64,000 nt of DNA, from positions 69,342-133,341 of the forward strand of contig NZ_JODM01000013.1 in NCBI RefSeq assembly GCF_000717995.1, read 5' to 3'. This DNA is from Streptomyces violaceorubidus. Its GTDB lineage: Bacteria > Actinomycetota > Actinomycetes > Streptomycetales > Streptomycetaceae. The first letter of the stretch is position 1. Each line of letters opens with the position of its first letter. This document shows positions 47,154-55,689 of the stretch, piece by piece. Both the position numbers and the translations under genes were made by a program. Under the pieces are notes generated by a model. It had not been told where the DNA came from, ran no database searches, and was given only the letters and a program-made list of their open reading frames with translations.

Positions 47154-47738
47154 ATGACGACTGGCGCCCAGACCCCCAGGTCCCCTGCCCGGCCTCCGCG
47201 CTCCCGGCTGCGCACCTTCCTGCCGCTGGGCGTCGCCGCCTGGCTCGTGCTGGAGATCTGGCTGCTGACCGTGGTCGCGGGGGCGTCCAGCGGCTTCGTG
47301 GTCTTCCTGCTCCTGGTCGCCGGCGTGGTCCTCGGCTCCGTGGTCATCAAGGCGGCGGGCCGCCGGGCCTTCCGCAACCTCACGCAGACCCTTGACCAGC
47401 AGCAGTCGGCCACGCGGTCCGGCATCCCGCCCGAGGCCCGTCCGAACAGCGAGGGCAACGGCCTGATGATGCTGGGCGGGCTGCTCCTGATCCTGCCCGG
47501 ACTGATCTCGGACACGCTGGGCCTGCTCATGCTGCTGCCCCCGGTGCAGAAGGCCGTCGGCCGGTACGCCCAGCGGACGGTGGAGCGCAAGCTCCGGGAG
47601 GCCTCTCCCGGCACCCTGGGCGACGCCTTCCACCAGGCCCGGATGCACCGCCCGGACGGCAAGGTGGTCCAGGGCGAGGTCATACGGGACGATCCGGACG
47701 ACGCCCCGCAGGACCCCCGTCCGCCACTGACGCGCTGA
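47154..47738 (+). CDS. fxsA: FxsA-family membrane protein
   Basis: 194 residues from ATG 47154. The conserved FxsA core has two N-terminal transmembrane helices (FLPLGVAAWLVLEIWLLTVV and FVVFLLLVAGVVLGSVVI) and a third region GLMMLGGLLLILPGLISDTLGLLMLLPPVQ. In E. coli FxsA relieves phage T7 exclusion by the F plasmid; its role in Streptomyces is unknown. It sits between ppm1 and rbpA. The C-terminal tail is hydrophilic. Its stop is followed by a bidirectional terminator. Confidence 0.9.
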   Translation: MTTGAQTPRSPARPPRSRLRTFLPLGVAAWLVLEIWLLTVVAGASSGFVVFLLLVAGVVLGSVVIKAAGRRAFRNLTQTLDQQQSATRSGIPPEARPNSEGNGLMMLGGLLLILPGLISDTLGLLMLLPPVQKAVGRYAQRTVERKLREASPGTLGDAFHQARMHRPDGKVVQGEVIRDDPDDAPQDPRPPLTR

Positions 47739-47778
47739 GTCTCCGCCTCCTGCCGGGGGTGGCCCCGGGACAGGACAA

Positions 47779-47822
47779 AACCGCGGGTGCCGTACATGAA
47801 GCCATGTACGGCACCCGCGGTT
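47779..47822. terminator. Perfect 19-bp bidirectional terminator between fxsA and rbpA
   Basis: Arms 47779-47797 and 47804-47822 are exact complements around a 6-nt loop (GAAGCC). AAAA precedes the stem and TT follows, so both converging genes are served. It is one of the strongest hairpins in the window. Confidence 0.9.
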
Positions 47823-47850
47823 GTTCGGTTGTGTCGCCTACGGTTTCCCG

Positions 47851-48225
47851 CTACGCACTCTTGCGGCTGTCTCGCGGATGGACCGCGATGTTCATCGCGC
47901 CGGAGCGCAGAACGGCCAGCCGCTCCTCGAGGACCTCTTCGAGCTCCTCGCGGGTGCGGCGCTCCATCAGCATGTCCCAGTGCGTACGCGCGGGCTTGGC
48001 CTTCTTCTCCTCAGGGCCGTCGCCGTCAACCAGGAGTGCCTGGGCCCCGCAGACCTTGCACTCCCACTCCGGCGGAATCTCCGCCTCGACCGAGAAGGGC
48101 ATCTCGAATCGATGCCCCTTCTCGCATGCGTACTCCACGGCCTGGCGCGGGGCCAGGTCGATGCCGCGGTCCGTCTCGTAGCTGGTCACCACGAGGCGCG
48201 TGCCGCGAAGAGCTCGCTCACTCAT
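47851..48225 (-). CDS. rbpA: RNA polymerase-binding protein RbpA
   Basis: 124 residues from ATG 48225, GGGAGG 9 nt upstream. Every recognised element of RbpA is present: MSERALRGTRLVVTSYETDRG at the N-terminus, AVEYACEKGHRF and WECKVCGAQALLVDGDGP (core domain with Cys residues), a basic linker and the sigma-interacting helix TREELEEVLEERLAVLR. It binds the housekeeping sigma factor HrdB and RNA polymerase, stabilises open complexes and helps under thiol stress. It corresponds to SCO1421 by memory. A SigR promoter lies upstream. Confidence 0.97.
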   Translation of the reverse strand: MSERALRGTRLVVTSYETDRGIDLAPRQAVEYACEKGHRFEMPFSVEAEIPPEWECKVCGAQALLVDGDGPEEKKAKPARTHWDMLMERRTREELEEVLEERLAVLRSGAMNIAVHPRDSRKSA

Positions 48226-48286
48226 GAATCGTGCCTCCCGGGCTTGTCGCCCACAGGACAGGTGTCGCTGTCGTCGTCATCCGGTC

Positions 48287-48313
48287 AACGTCCGGGCGGC
48301 GGTAAAGATTCCC
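48287..48313 (-). promoter_or_regulatory. SigR-type promoter of rbpA
   Basis: On the minus strand GGGAAT (48313-48308) and GTT (48289-48287) are separated by exactly 18 bp, matching the disulfide-stress sigma factor SigR consensus GGAAT-N18-GTT. It lies 62 bp upstream of the rbpA start codon. rbpA is a known SigR target in S. coelicolor, so this site is expected. Confidence 0.88.
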
Positions 48314-48502
48314 GTCCCGACTCCCGATCCGGGCCCTGCGTCGCCGTCGCAGCCGCAGCCTTGCAACCAGTGCAGTACCCGCCGACGTCCGGTTTGTCAC
48401 CTCTGCTGGCAGATGTGACATAGCGATTCGGCACCTTTGACGCGCAGTAACGGTACGCCTGGCAGGCCAAACGCGTACACTACAGCCCTTTCGCGCCGAG
48501 TG

Positions 48503-49858
48503 CTAAATCCTTTCGGGAACCGGATTTCCCGCGTCGCCGATCGCCCGCCGCACCGGGACCCGCGCGAGCAGCACGAACCCGAGGACGAAGAACACCACCA
48601 GCGAGATGATCGCGTCCCGGTAGCTCCCGGTGAGCTGGTAGGTCAGCCCGAAGAGCAGCGGCCCCAGCCAGCTCATCCCGCGGTCGCTCAGCTCGTACGC
48701 CGAGAAGTACTCGGCCTCCTTGCCCGGCGGGACCAGGTGGGAGAACAAGGAGCGGGAGAGCGCCTGGCTGCCGCCCAGGACGAGCCCGATCCCGGCGGCC
48801 AGCACGAAGAACCACGCGGGTGCGCCGGCCGGCAGGAAGTACCCGGCCGCGAGGGTCACCGTCCAGGCGACCAGCGAGCCGAGGATGGTGCGCTTGGCCC
48901 CGTATCTGCGGGCCAGCCGGCCCAGCGCCAACGCGCCCGCCACCGCCAGCACCTGGACGAGGAGCACCGCCACGATCAGCGTGGACTGCCCGAGCTCCAG
49001 TTCCTCGGAACCGTAGACCGAGGCCTGGGAGATCACCGTCTGGATGCCGTCGTTGTAGACGAGGTACGCCAGCAGGAAGGCCAGCGTCAGCGGGCGGCGC
49101 CGCATGTCCCGGACGGTCGCCGCGAGCTGCCGGAAGCCGGGCAGCGCCGACTCCCGGGCCGCCGCGCGCCGATCGCGCAGCCGCCGGAGCGGGATGAGCG
49201 CGAAGGCGCCCCACCACAGGCCCGCCGAGGCCAGGCAGATGCGGACCGCCGCGCTCTCGCTCAACCCGAAGGAGTCGTGGCCGGTGTAGAGGATCAGGTT
49301 GACGACCAGGACCAGGGCGCCGGCCGCGTAGCCGAAGGCCCAGCCTCGGGAGGAGACCGCGTCGCGCTCCTCGGGCGGGGCGATCTGGGGCAGGTAGGAG
49401 TTGTAGAGCATCATCGCGACCGACTGGGCCGCGTTGGCGACGACCAGGAGCAGGCCGCCCAACAGGTAGCGGTCCCCGTCGAGGAAGAACATGCCGGTCG
49501 TGGCCGCGGCGCCGGTGTACGCGGCGGCGGCCAGCAGCGGCTTCTTGCGGCCCGAGCGGTCCGCGGCGGCGCCCACCAGGGGCATCACCAGCACCGCCAA
49601 GATCACCGACAGCGACACCGAGTACGCGAAGAACGACCCGGCGCGCACCGGTATGCCCAGGGGGTGGACGTAGCCGTCCGCGTCCGCCGCCGATTCGGCG
49701 ACCGAGGTCAGATAGGGGCCCAGGAACACGGTGAGCACGCTCGTCGAGTAGACGGAGCACGCCCAGTCGTAGAAGTACCAGCCGCGTTGCTCGCGCCGCC
49801 GTTCGGCGGCCGGGTCGGCCCCGTCCGCCGTGGCCGTCCGCAGGGTGTCGGTGCCCAC
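48503..49858 (-). CDS. UMF1-family MFS transporter
   Basis: 451 residues from GTG 49858 (GAGGG upstream). About 12 transmembrane helices. GWYFYDWACSVYSTSVLTVF at the N-terminus and ADRSGRKKPLLAA in the first loop are the UMF1/Atg22-like signature, and YLVYNDGIQTVISQASVYGS is the typical mid-protein motif. Proposed to export amino acids or other metabolites. It is downstream of the glycerophosphodiesterase gene (53 bp gap) on the same strand and may share its transcript. Confidence 0.88.
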   Translation of the reverse strand: MGTDTLRTATADGADPAAERRREQRGWYFYDWACSVYSTSVLTVFLGPYLTSVAESAADADGYVHPLGIPVRAGSFFAYSVSLSVILAVLVMPLVGAAADRSGRKKPLLAAAAYTGAAATTGMFFLDGDRYLLGGLLLVVANAAQSVAMMLYNSYLPQIAPPEERDAVSSRGWAFGYAAGALVLVVNLILYTGHDSFGLSESAAVRICLASAGLWWGAFALIPLRRLRDRRAAARESALPGFRQLAATVRDMRRRPLTLAFLLAYLVYNDGIQTVISQASVYGSEELELGQSTLIVAVLLVQVLAVAGALALGRLARRYGAKRTILGSLVAWTVTLAAGYFLPAGAPAWFFVLAAGIGLVLGGSQALSRSLFSHLVPPGKEAEYFSAYELSDRGMSWLGPLLFGLTYQLTGSYRDAIISLVVFFVLGFVLLARVPVRRAIGDAGNPVPERI

Positions 49859-49911
49859 CGTGCCCTCGCTCTTCCCGTGAACGCGCACCGTCCCCGGGGC
49901 GCGGCCGGGTC

Positions 49912-50679
49912 TCATCCCCAGGCGCCGCGGTCCTCCATGACCTTGCGCAGTGTGTCGATGTGATCGGTCATGATGCCATCCACTCCCAGGTCCAGGAGCC
50001 GGTGCATGCGGTCCGCGTCGTTGACCGTCCAGACGTGCACCTGCAGCCCGCGCGCGTGGGCGGCGCGCACGAACCGGTGATCCACCACAGGGATGCCCGA
50101 CTGCGCCTCGGGGACCTGCGCGGCCACCGCCGAGCGGCGGAGCGCGGCCGGTACGCCCCAGGAGCGCAGCCGCAGGCCGAGGACACCCCGGGTGCCGTAC
50201 GAGGTGGCCAGGCGTGGGCCCGCGAGTCGCTGGGCGCGGACGACGCGGGCCTCGGAGAACGAGCCGACGCAGATCCGGTCCCAGGCGTTGGTCCGGTCGA
50301 TCAGTTCCAGGAGGGGCAGCAGTGCGGGCTCCGCCTTCACGTCGATGTTCCAGCGCACCTCGGGGAAGGTCTCCAGGAGCTCCTCGAAGAGCGGCACCGG
50401 TTCCCGGCCCGCCACGCGCGCGTGGCGCACGGTCTCCCACGGCAGGTCGGCGATCCGCCCGGCCCCGTCCGTCACCCGGTCCAGGGTGGCGTCGTGGAAG
50501 GCGACGAGCTTCCCGTCCCGCGTGGCGTGCACGTCGGTCTCGATGTACCGGTAGCCCGCCTCGACCGCGCGGCGGAACTGCCGCAGCGTGTTCTCCAGGC
50601 CGTCCGCCGCCCCGCCCCGGTGGGCGAACGGGATCGGACCGGGGTGGTCGAGGTAGGGGTGGCGTATCGGCGTGGTCAC
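49912..50679 (-). CDS. Glycerophosphodiester phosphodiesterase
   Basis: 255 residues from GTG 50679, overlapping the stop of the YczE gene (GTGA). The GDPD barrel is marked by FAHRGGAADGLENTLRQF (catalytic His and Glu), YIETDVHATRDGKLVAFHDATLDRVTDG (metal-binding Glu/Asp and second His) and WNIDVKAEP, VWTVNDADRM, GVDGIMTDH. It hydrolyses deacylated phospholipids to glycerol 3-phosphate and an alcohol. No signal peptide is visible, so it is likely cytoplasmic. Confidence 0.93.
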   Translation of the reverse strand: MTTPIRHPYLDHPGPIPFAHRGGAADGLENTLRQFRRAVEAGYRYIETDVHATRDGKLVAFHDATLDRVTDGAGRIADLPWETVRHARVAGREPVPLFEELLETFPEVRWNIDVKAEPALLPLLELIDRTNAWDRICVGSFSEARVVRAQRLAGPRLATSYGTRGVLGLRLRSWGVPAALRRSAVAAQVPEAQSGIPVVDHRFVRAAHARGLQVHVWTVNDADRMHRLLDLGVDGIMTDHIDTLRKVMEDRGAWG

Positions 50680-51362
50680 CGACGCAGTATCGCGCGCCGC
50701 GGCCGACCCGCGGCAACCACCGTGCTGCCGTGCGGTGACGGCGGCACGGCGAACACACGCAGGAACACCTGGGCGAGCGGGCCGATCGACAGGGCGTAGA
50801 GCAGGGTCCCCAGGCCGACCGTGCCGCCGAGGGCGAAGCCCGTCACCACGACGGCGATCTCGACGGCCGTCCGCACCAGACGCACCGAGAGCCCCGTGCG
50901 CCGGTTCAGCCCCGTCATCAGGCCGTCGCGCGGGCCCGGACCGAAGCGTGCGGCGATGTACAGCCCGGTCGCCGCGCCGTTGAGGACGATGCCCGCCACC
51001 ATCGCGGCGATCCGCGGCGTCCAGCCGTGGGCGTCCGGGACGAGGCCCAGCGTGGCGTCCATCGCCGCGCCGATCACGAGCACGTTGGAGACGGTGCCCA
51101 GGCCCGGCCGCTGGCGCAGCGGAATCCACAGCAGCAGGACCGCCGCGCCCACGATGGTCAGCACCACGCCCATCGACAGCCCGGTGTGCTCCGCGAGGCC
51201 CTGGTGCAGCACGTTCCACGGTTCGAGGCCGAGTCCGGACCTGACCAGCAGGGCCGAACTCGCGCCGTAGAGCACGAGACCGCCGTAGAGCTGGGTGAGC
51301 CGCCGCGCGAGGCGCCCGGACCGCCCGGTCTGCCCGGCCTCCCCGGTCTGCATGGTCTGCAT
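50676..51362 (-). CDS. YczE/YitT-type membrane protein
   Basis: 228 residues from ATG 51362; ATG 51353 or TTG 51377 (which has a better-placed GGGGGG) are possible alternatives. Several transmembrane segments include LTQLYGGLVLYGASSALLVR and LGLEPWNVLHQGLAEHTGLSMGVVLTIVG, the YczE signature region. Genes of this type are known partners of MocR regulators, as in Bacillus yczR-yczE, and here the divergent neighbour is a MocR protein 118 bp away. The substrate or function is not established. The GDPD gene is coupled downstream. Confidence 0.85.
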   Translation of the reverse strand: MQTMQTGEAGQTGRSGRLARRLTQLYGGLVLYGASSALLVRSGLGLEPWNVLHQGLAEHTGLSMGVVLTIVGAAVLLLWIPLRQRPGLGTVSNVLVIGAAMDATLGLVPDAHGWTPRIAAMVAGIVLNGAATGLYIAARFGPGPRDGLMTGLNRRTGLSVRLVRTAVEIAVVVTGFALGGTVGLGTLLYALSIGPLAQVFLRVFAVPPSPHGSTVVAAGRPRRAILRR

Positions 51363-51480
51363 GGTCTGCCTGGACAAGAGTCCCCCCTGGGCCGTGGTAG
51401 TGGACTGCCACGTGACACTGTGTGGCTTGAGAAGTACGGTGAACCATGGCCAATTCGGGGAAGGTGGACTGATTTTCTTG

Positions 51481-52986
51481 GTGCAGTGGACCTCGGCCGT
51501 GGGGGCGGGGCAGCTCGCCCGGCTGCTCGGCTCCCAGCAGGACCGCCCGGCCGGGCCCGGCACGCGCCGCCCGCCGGCCTACCGCGCGCTCGCCGACGGC
51601 ATCCGGCTGCTCGTGCTGGAGGGCCGCGTCCCGGTGGCCGCCCGGCTGCCCGCCGAACGGGAGCTGGCCCTCGCCCTGACCGTCAGCCGCACCACCGTCG
51701 CCGCCGCCTACGAGGCGCTGCGTGCCGAGGGCTTCCTGGAGTCCCGGCGGGGCGCGGGCAGCTGGACGGCGGTACCGGCCGGGAACCCGTTGCCGGCCCG
51801 CGGTCTCGAGCCGCTGCCGCCGGAGGCCCTCGGCTCGGTGATAGACCTGGGCTGCGCGGCGCTGCCCGCACCCGAGCCCTGGCTCACCCGCGCGGTGCAG
51901 GGCGCCCTGGAGGAACTGCCGCCGTACGCGCACACCCACGGCGACTACCCGGCCGGGCTGCCCGCGCTGCGCGCGATGATCGCCGAGCGCTACACCGCGC
52001 GGGGCATCCCCACCATGCCCGAGCAGATCATGGTGACCACGGGGGCCATGGGCGCGATCGACGCCATCTGCCACCTCTTCGGGGGACGCGGCGAGCGCAT
52101 CGCCGTGGAGTCCCCGTCCTACGCCAACATCCTCCAGCTGATGCGCGAGGCCGGTGCCCGGCTGGTGCCCGTCGCGATGGCCGAGGGGCTCACCGGCTGG
52201 GACGTGGACCGCTGGCGCCAGGTGCTCCGCGACGCCGCGCCCCGCATCGCCTACGTCGTCGCCGACTTCCACAACCCGACCGGCGCGCTCGCCGACGAAG
52301 ACCAGCGGCGGCGGCTGGTGGACGCCGCCAGGTCCGCGGGCACGGTGCTCGTGGCCGACGAGACGATGAGCGAGCTGTGGCTGGACGACGACGTCGAGAT
52401 GCCGCGCCCCGTGTGCGCCTTCGACCCGGCGGGGTCCACCGTGATCACCGTCGGCTCCGCGAGCAAGGCCTTCTGGGCCGGGATGCGCATCGGCTGGGTC
52501 CGCGCCGCGCCCGACGTGATCCGCAGCCTGGTCGCCGCGCGGGCGTACGCCGACCTGGGCACGCCGGTGCTGGAGCAGCTGGCGGTGAACTGGCTGTTCA
52601 GCACCGGCGGCTGGGAGCAGGCCGTGACGGTGCGCCGCGAACAGGCCCGGCAGAACCGGGACGAGCTGGTGGCGGCGGTACGGCGGGAGCTGCCGGACTG
52701 GGAGTTCGAGGTGCCCCGGGGCGGGCTCACCCTGTGGGTACGGACCGGGGGCCTGTCGGGTTCCCGGCTCGCCGAGGCGGGGGAGCGGGTGGGCGTCCGT
52801 GTTCCGTCCGGGCCGCGCTTCGGGGTCGACGGTGCCTTCGAGGGGTACGTCCGGCTGCCGTTCACGGTCGGCGGCGCGGTGGCCGAGGAAGCGGCGGCAC
52901 GACTGGCCGCCGCGGCCCGGCTGGTGGAGAGCGGGGGCGGCGTCGTCGGTGGCGGCGGTGAGGCACCGCGGACCTTCGTGGCTTAG
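51481..52986 (+). CDS. MocR-family (GntR-HTH/aminotransferase) regulator
   Basis: 501 residues from GTG 51481. A GntR winged HTH (residues about 35-100; LALALTVSRTTVAAAYEALRAEG) is fused to an aspartate-aminotransferase-like domain. The PLP Lys is in GSASKAFWAGMRIGW (about residue 327), with DFHNPTGALADEDQ and VADETMSELWLDD around the cofactor. MocR proteins sense PLP and an amine and usually regulate a nearby gene; the divergent yczE-type gene is the expected target. The intergenic DNA contains GTGGACTGCCAC, a short dyad. Confidence 0.9.
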   Translation: MQWTSAVGAGQLARLLGSQQDRPAGPGTRRPPAYRALADGIRLLVLEGRVPVAARLPAERELALALTVSRTTVAAAYEALRAEGFLESRRGAGSWTAVPAGNPLPARGLEPLPPEALGSVIDLGCAALPAPEPWLTRAVQGALEELPPYAHTHGDYPAGLPALRAMIAERYTARGIPTMPEQIMVTTGAMGAIDAICHLFGGRGERIAVESPSYANILQLMREAGARLVPVAMAEGLTGWDVDRWRQVLRDAAPRIAYVVADFHNPTGALADEDQRRRLVDAARSAGTVLVADETMSELWLDDDVEMPRPVCAFDPAGSTVITVGSASKAFWAGMRIGWVRAAPDVIRSLVAARAYADLGTPVLEQLAVNWLFSTGGWEQAVTVRREQARQNRDELVAAVRRELPDWEFEVPRGGLTLWVRTGGLSGSRLAEAGERVGVRVPSGPRFGVDGAFEGYVRLPFTVGGAVAEEAAARLAAAARLVESGGGVVGGGGEAPRTFVA

Positions 52987-53051
52987 GACCGTGGTGTACT
53001 CCGCCGGCGACGGCGGGCGGCCGGGACGCTGACCCGCGGAGGGTGCGCGAG

Positions 53052-53086
53052 GGCCGGGGCTGGGCGGTGGGTGCGCCGCCCCGGCC
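53052..53086. terminator. Hairpin between the MocR and FtsK-like genes
   Basis: GGCCGGGGC (53052-53060) and GCCCCGGCC (53078-53086) form a perfect 9-bp stem with a 17-nt loop between two converging genes, a likely shared terminator. No U-tract is present. Confidence 0.5.
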
Positions 53087-53092
53087 GGGGCG

Positions 53093-54847
53093 TCAGGAGG
53101 TCTCCGCAGCGAGGGCCTCGGCGGGGACCGGCTCAGCGGGAGCCGGCTCGGTCGGTGTCCCCGCCGTCGGCTTCCGGGCCGTCACCGGGGTCGGCTCCGT
53201 CTCCGCCACGGTCTCCTGCGGCTCGCTCGCGGCCTCGCTGACCGGGGCTGCGTCCTTGCTCATGGAGACGGCCTTCGACTTCGCCTCGGCCTCGGCCTCC
53301 GCCTCCGGAGGAAGGGGCGCCTGCTCGCCGTCCGCCGGTGTCGTGCGCGGGGGGAGCAGGTCGAGCACCGCCTGCCGGTGTGCCTCGCTCGTCGCGTCGT
53401 CGTAGGGGTCGGGAGTGGCCGGGACCTGGAGGCGGTGCACCGGGCCGTTGCCCAGACGGGCGTATCCGCGCCCGGGCGGGACCTGGTCCAGGGGCGTGGT
53501 GTGCGGGGGAGCGCCCAACGCGTGCGCCAGTTCCTCGGCGGTGGCCGGGCCCAGCACGACACGCGCGCGCGTGTGCTGGCGCACGGCGTCGGTGAGGCTG
53601 TCCAGGGCGTCCAGCTGGTCGGCGACGACCACCGTCACGTTCGCGGCCCGGCCGTGCCGCAGCGGGACCTGGAGCAGGGTCTGCGGGTCCCGGCGGCCGT
53701 CCGTGGTGGCGAGGTGGGTGAACGCGGTCGGACGGTCCAGGAAGACCCACAGGGGCCGCCGGGTGTCGTCCGGTGCCGCCAGACCCTGCTGGCGGGCCCG
53801 GTTCACGGAGATCAGCCGCCGTTCCGTCTCGGCGGCGGCCCACTCCAGACTGGTCAGGGCGCCGGTGAGGCCGCACTCCACGGCCAGGACGCCGTCCCGG
53901 CCCACCAGGCAGGCGTACTCCCCGGTGCCGCCGCCGTCGACGATCAGCAGGTCGCCGTGGTTCAGCGCCTGGAGGGCGACCGAGCGCAGCAGGGTGGACG
54001 TGCCGGTGCCGGGCTGCCCCAGGACCAGCAGGTGGGGCTCGGTCGAGCGGATGCCGGTGCGCCAGACGACCGGCGGTACGTCCCGCTGCTCCACGCCGTG
54101 GGTGAGCGGGAGCGTGCGCTGGACCCGGGTCGGGTCGGTGAAGCCGAGGACGGTCTCGCCGGGCGCCGTCACGAAGCGCTGGGCGGCGATGTCGGTGGGC
54201 AGCGCCGCGAGCACGTCGACGCAGAGGTGGTTGGCCTCCTCGTCCCACGTGAAGTGGTACTCCCGGCCCCGGCCGGACTTCGCGGTGAGCAGGTGCTCGA
54301 TCCGGGCCCGGGACTCCGCCTCGCCGTCGGTGAAGTAGGCGGGGTAGCGGATCACCAGGTGGGCGACGCGCCCGTCGTCGTCGAACTCGTACGCCGGGAA
54401 CGCCTTCTCCCACCCGCCTCCGTGGGCGTACAGCGGGTCGGGGTCCTCCGCGAGGGAGAAGTACGGGACCAGTGCCTCGTAGAGCGACTGCAGGCGACTG
54501 GTCCGGGTGTCGTCGGTGCCCTCGGGCGCCGCCGGGGTGCGCTCCCTGCCCTGCCAGGCTGCCGCCGCCATCAGGGCGATGACGGCGAGCAGCGGGCCGT
54601 ACGGCACGAGCGCCACCACCAGGACCACGGAGGCCACCAGGAACAGCAGCGCGCCGCGCCGGTCCTTGGGGGTCTCGGCCCATCTGCGCCGCGCGGCCGC
54701 GGCCAGTCGGCGCAGACCGCGGCCGATCGTGATCAGCGGCTGGAGGACGTCGGTGGCGCCGTCGGCCGCCGTCCGGGCCAGCTCCCGGCTCCGGGCGAGC
54801 TGTGCGCCGCCGTTGCTGAGAATGCGGGGGAGGGGCCGCCGGGCCAC
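53093..54847 (-). CDS. FtsK/HerA-like ATP-binding protein with an altered P-loop
   Basis: 584 residues from GTG 54847 (AGGAGG 6 nt upstream). Two transmembrane helices near residues 60-100 (GALLFLVASVVLVVALVPYGPLLAVIALMAAAAW) precede an FtsK-like nucleotide-binding domain. The Walker A equivalent reads LVLGQPGTGTSTLLRSVAL (about residues 273-290), with Thr where GKT/GKS has Lys. LLIVDGGGTGEYA and PLWVFLDRP are the B-site regions. The C-terminal 100 residues are Glu/Pro/Ala-rich. Related to conjugation-type proteins. It is downstream of a 64-residue membrane protein gene on the same strand. Confidence 0.78.
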   Translation of the reverse strand: MARRPLPRILSNGGAQLARSRELARTAADGATDVLQPLITIGRGLRRLAAAARRRWAETPKDRRGALLFLVASVVLVVALVPYGPLLAVIALMAAAAWQGRERTPAAPEGTDDTRTSRLQSLYEALVPYFSLAEDPDPLYAHGGGWEKAFPAYEFDDDGRVAHLVIRYPAYFTDGEAESRARIEHLLTAKSGRGREYHFTWDEEANHLCVDVLAALPTDIAAQRFVTAPGETVLGFTDPTRVQRTLPLTHGVEQRDVPPVVWRTGIRSTEPHLLVLGQPGTGTSTLLRSVALQALNHGDLLIVDGGGTGEYACLVGRDGVLAVECGLTGALTSLEWAAAETERRLISVNRARQQGLAAPDDTRRPLWVFLDRPTAFTHLATTDGRRDPQTLLQVPLRHGRAANVTVVVADQLDALDSLTDAVRQHTRARVVLGPATAEELAHALGAPPHTTPLDQVPPGRGYARLGNGPVHRLQVPATPDPYDDATSEAHRQAVLDLLPPRTTPADGEQAPLPPEAEAEAEAKSKAVSMSKDAAPVSEAASEPQETVAETEPTPVTARKPTAGTPTEPAPAEPVPAEALAAETS

Positions 54848-54900
54848 TGCTGCCTCCTGGAGGTGCGTACGTGCGGATGTCGGGCGGGGGGAGCGGGCCG

Positions 54901-55095
54901 TCAGAACTTGATGCCGCCGAGGAGGCCCGCCAGGCTCTCGCCGCCCGCCTTGATGCTCGGGGCGATGGCCGTACTCGCGAGATAGAAGCCGAACAGTACG
55001 GCGACCAGCGCGTGCGAGGCCTTGAGGCCGTCCTTGCGGAAGAAGATGAAGACGACGATGCCGAGCAGGACCACGCCTGAGATCGAGAGGATCAT
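54901..55095 (-). CDS. Small membrane protein partnered with the FtsK-like gene
   Basis: 64 residues from ATG 55095 (AGGAGA 7 nt upstream). One strong N-terminal transmembrane helix (SISGVVLLGIVVFIFF), a Lys/Arg pair, a second hydrophobic segment (HALVAVLFGFYLAS) and the tail ESLAGLLGGIKF. It resembles the small spread (Spd) membrane proteins encoded beside Tra ATPases of Streptomyces plasmids and integrative elements. The FtsK-like gene follows 53 bp downstream. By memory it matches SCO1417. Confidence 0.78.
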   Translation of the reverse strand: MILSISGVVLLGIVVFIFFRKDGLKASHALVAVLFGFYLASTAIAPSIKAGGESLAGLLGGIKF

Positions 55096-55184
55096 GTGAG
55101 TTCTCCTGGTTCACGGGGACAGTCACCATGAGTACTTCCAGGCTCACAGCATGTATCCATACGATAAAAGGTGCAAATGGGGGA

Positions 55185-55198
55185 AATTCGACCGAATT
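55185..55198. promoter_or_regulatory. Palindrome AATTCG-AC-CGAATT in a divergent promoter region
   Basis: Perfect 6-bp arms around two bases, in an AT-rich patch (55150-55200) between the small membrane gene and the ankyrin gene. Candidate operator; the cognate regulator is not identified. Confidence 0.4.
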
Positions 55199-55296
55199 AC
55201 CTCGGGTGGCGGAGCGGTCCTTGGGCCGCTCGGGTGCGCCGCGAGCCAGTACCCTGGCGATTTGCCGAATGTTCGCAGTGAGAGGTGGTCCGGCAG

Positions 55297-55689
55297 ATGA
55301 GTGAAGCCCCCGACCCCGAGGTCGTGGAGCTGGCGACCAAGATCTTCGATCTGGCCCGGCAGGGGCGGACCGAGGAACTGGTCGCGTACGTGGACGCCGG
55401 CGTGCCGGCCGACCTCACCAACGACCGCGGTGACTCCCTCGTCATGCTCGCCGCCTACCACGGGCACGCCGACGCGGTGCGCGCGCTGCTGGCCCGCGGC
55501 GCCGACGCCGACCGCGTCAACGACCGGGGCCAGACGCCGCTCGCCGGAGCCGCCTTCAAGGGCGAGACGGAAGTGACCAGGGCGCTGCTCGAGGCCGGCG
55601 CGGACCCGGCGGCGGGCACCCCGTCGGCCGTCGACACGGCGCGGATGTTCGCCCGGACGGACCTGCTGGAGCTGTTCGGCGCCCAGTGA
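55297..55689 (+). CDS. Ankyrin-repeat protein
   Basis: 130 residues from ATG 55297 (GAGGTG 9 nt upstream). After an N-terminal helix (ELATKIFDLARQGRTEELVAYVDAG) two to three ankyrin repeats are visible: GDSLVMLAAYHGHADAVRALLARGAD and GQTPLAGAAFKGETEVTRALLEAGAD, with the Thr-Pro-Leu and Ala-Ala packing residues. A protein-interaction module; no enzymatic domain. Conserved in Streptomyces as a short ankyrin protein. Partner unknown. Confidence 0.9.
   Translation: MSEAPDPEVVELATKIFDLARQGRTEELVAYVDAGVPADLTNDRGDSLVMLAAYHGHADAVRALLARGADADRVNDRGQTPLAGAAFKGETEVTRALLEAGADPAAGTPSAVDTARMFARTDLLELFGAQ

Noticed and set aside
53093..55095. Integrated conjugative element (AICE) remnant at the FtsK-like/spread-like pair
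   Set aside because: No integrase, excisionase, replication gene, tRNA or att repeat was found; flanking genes keep core order. Kept only as a possible domesticated pair.
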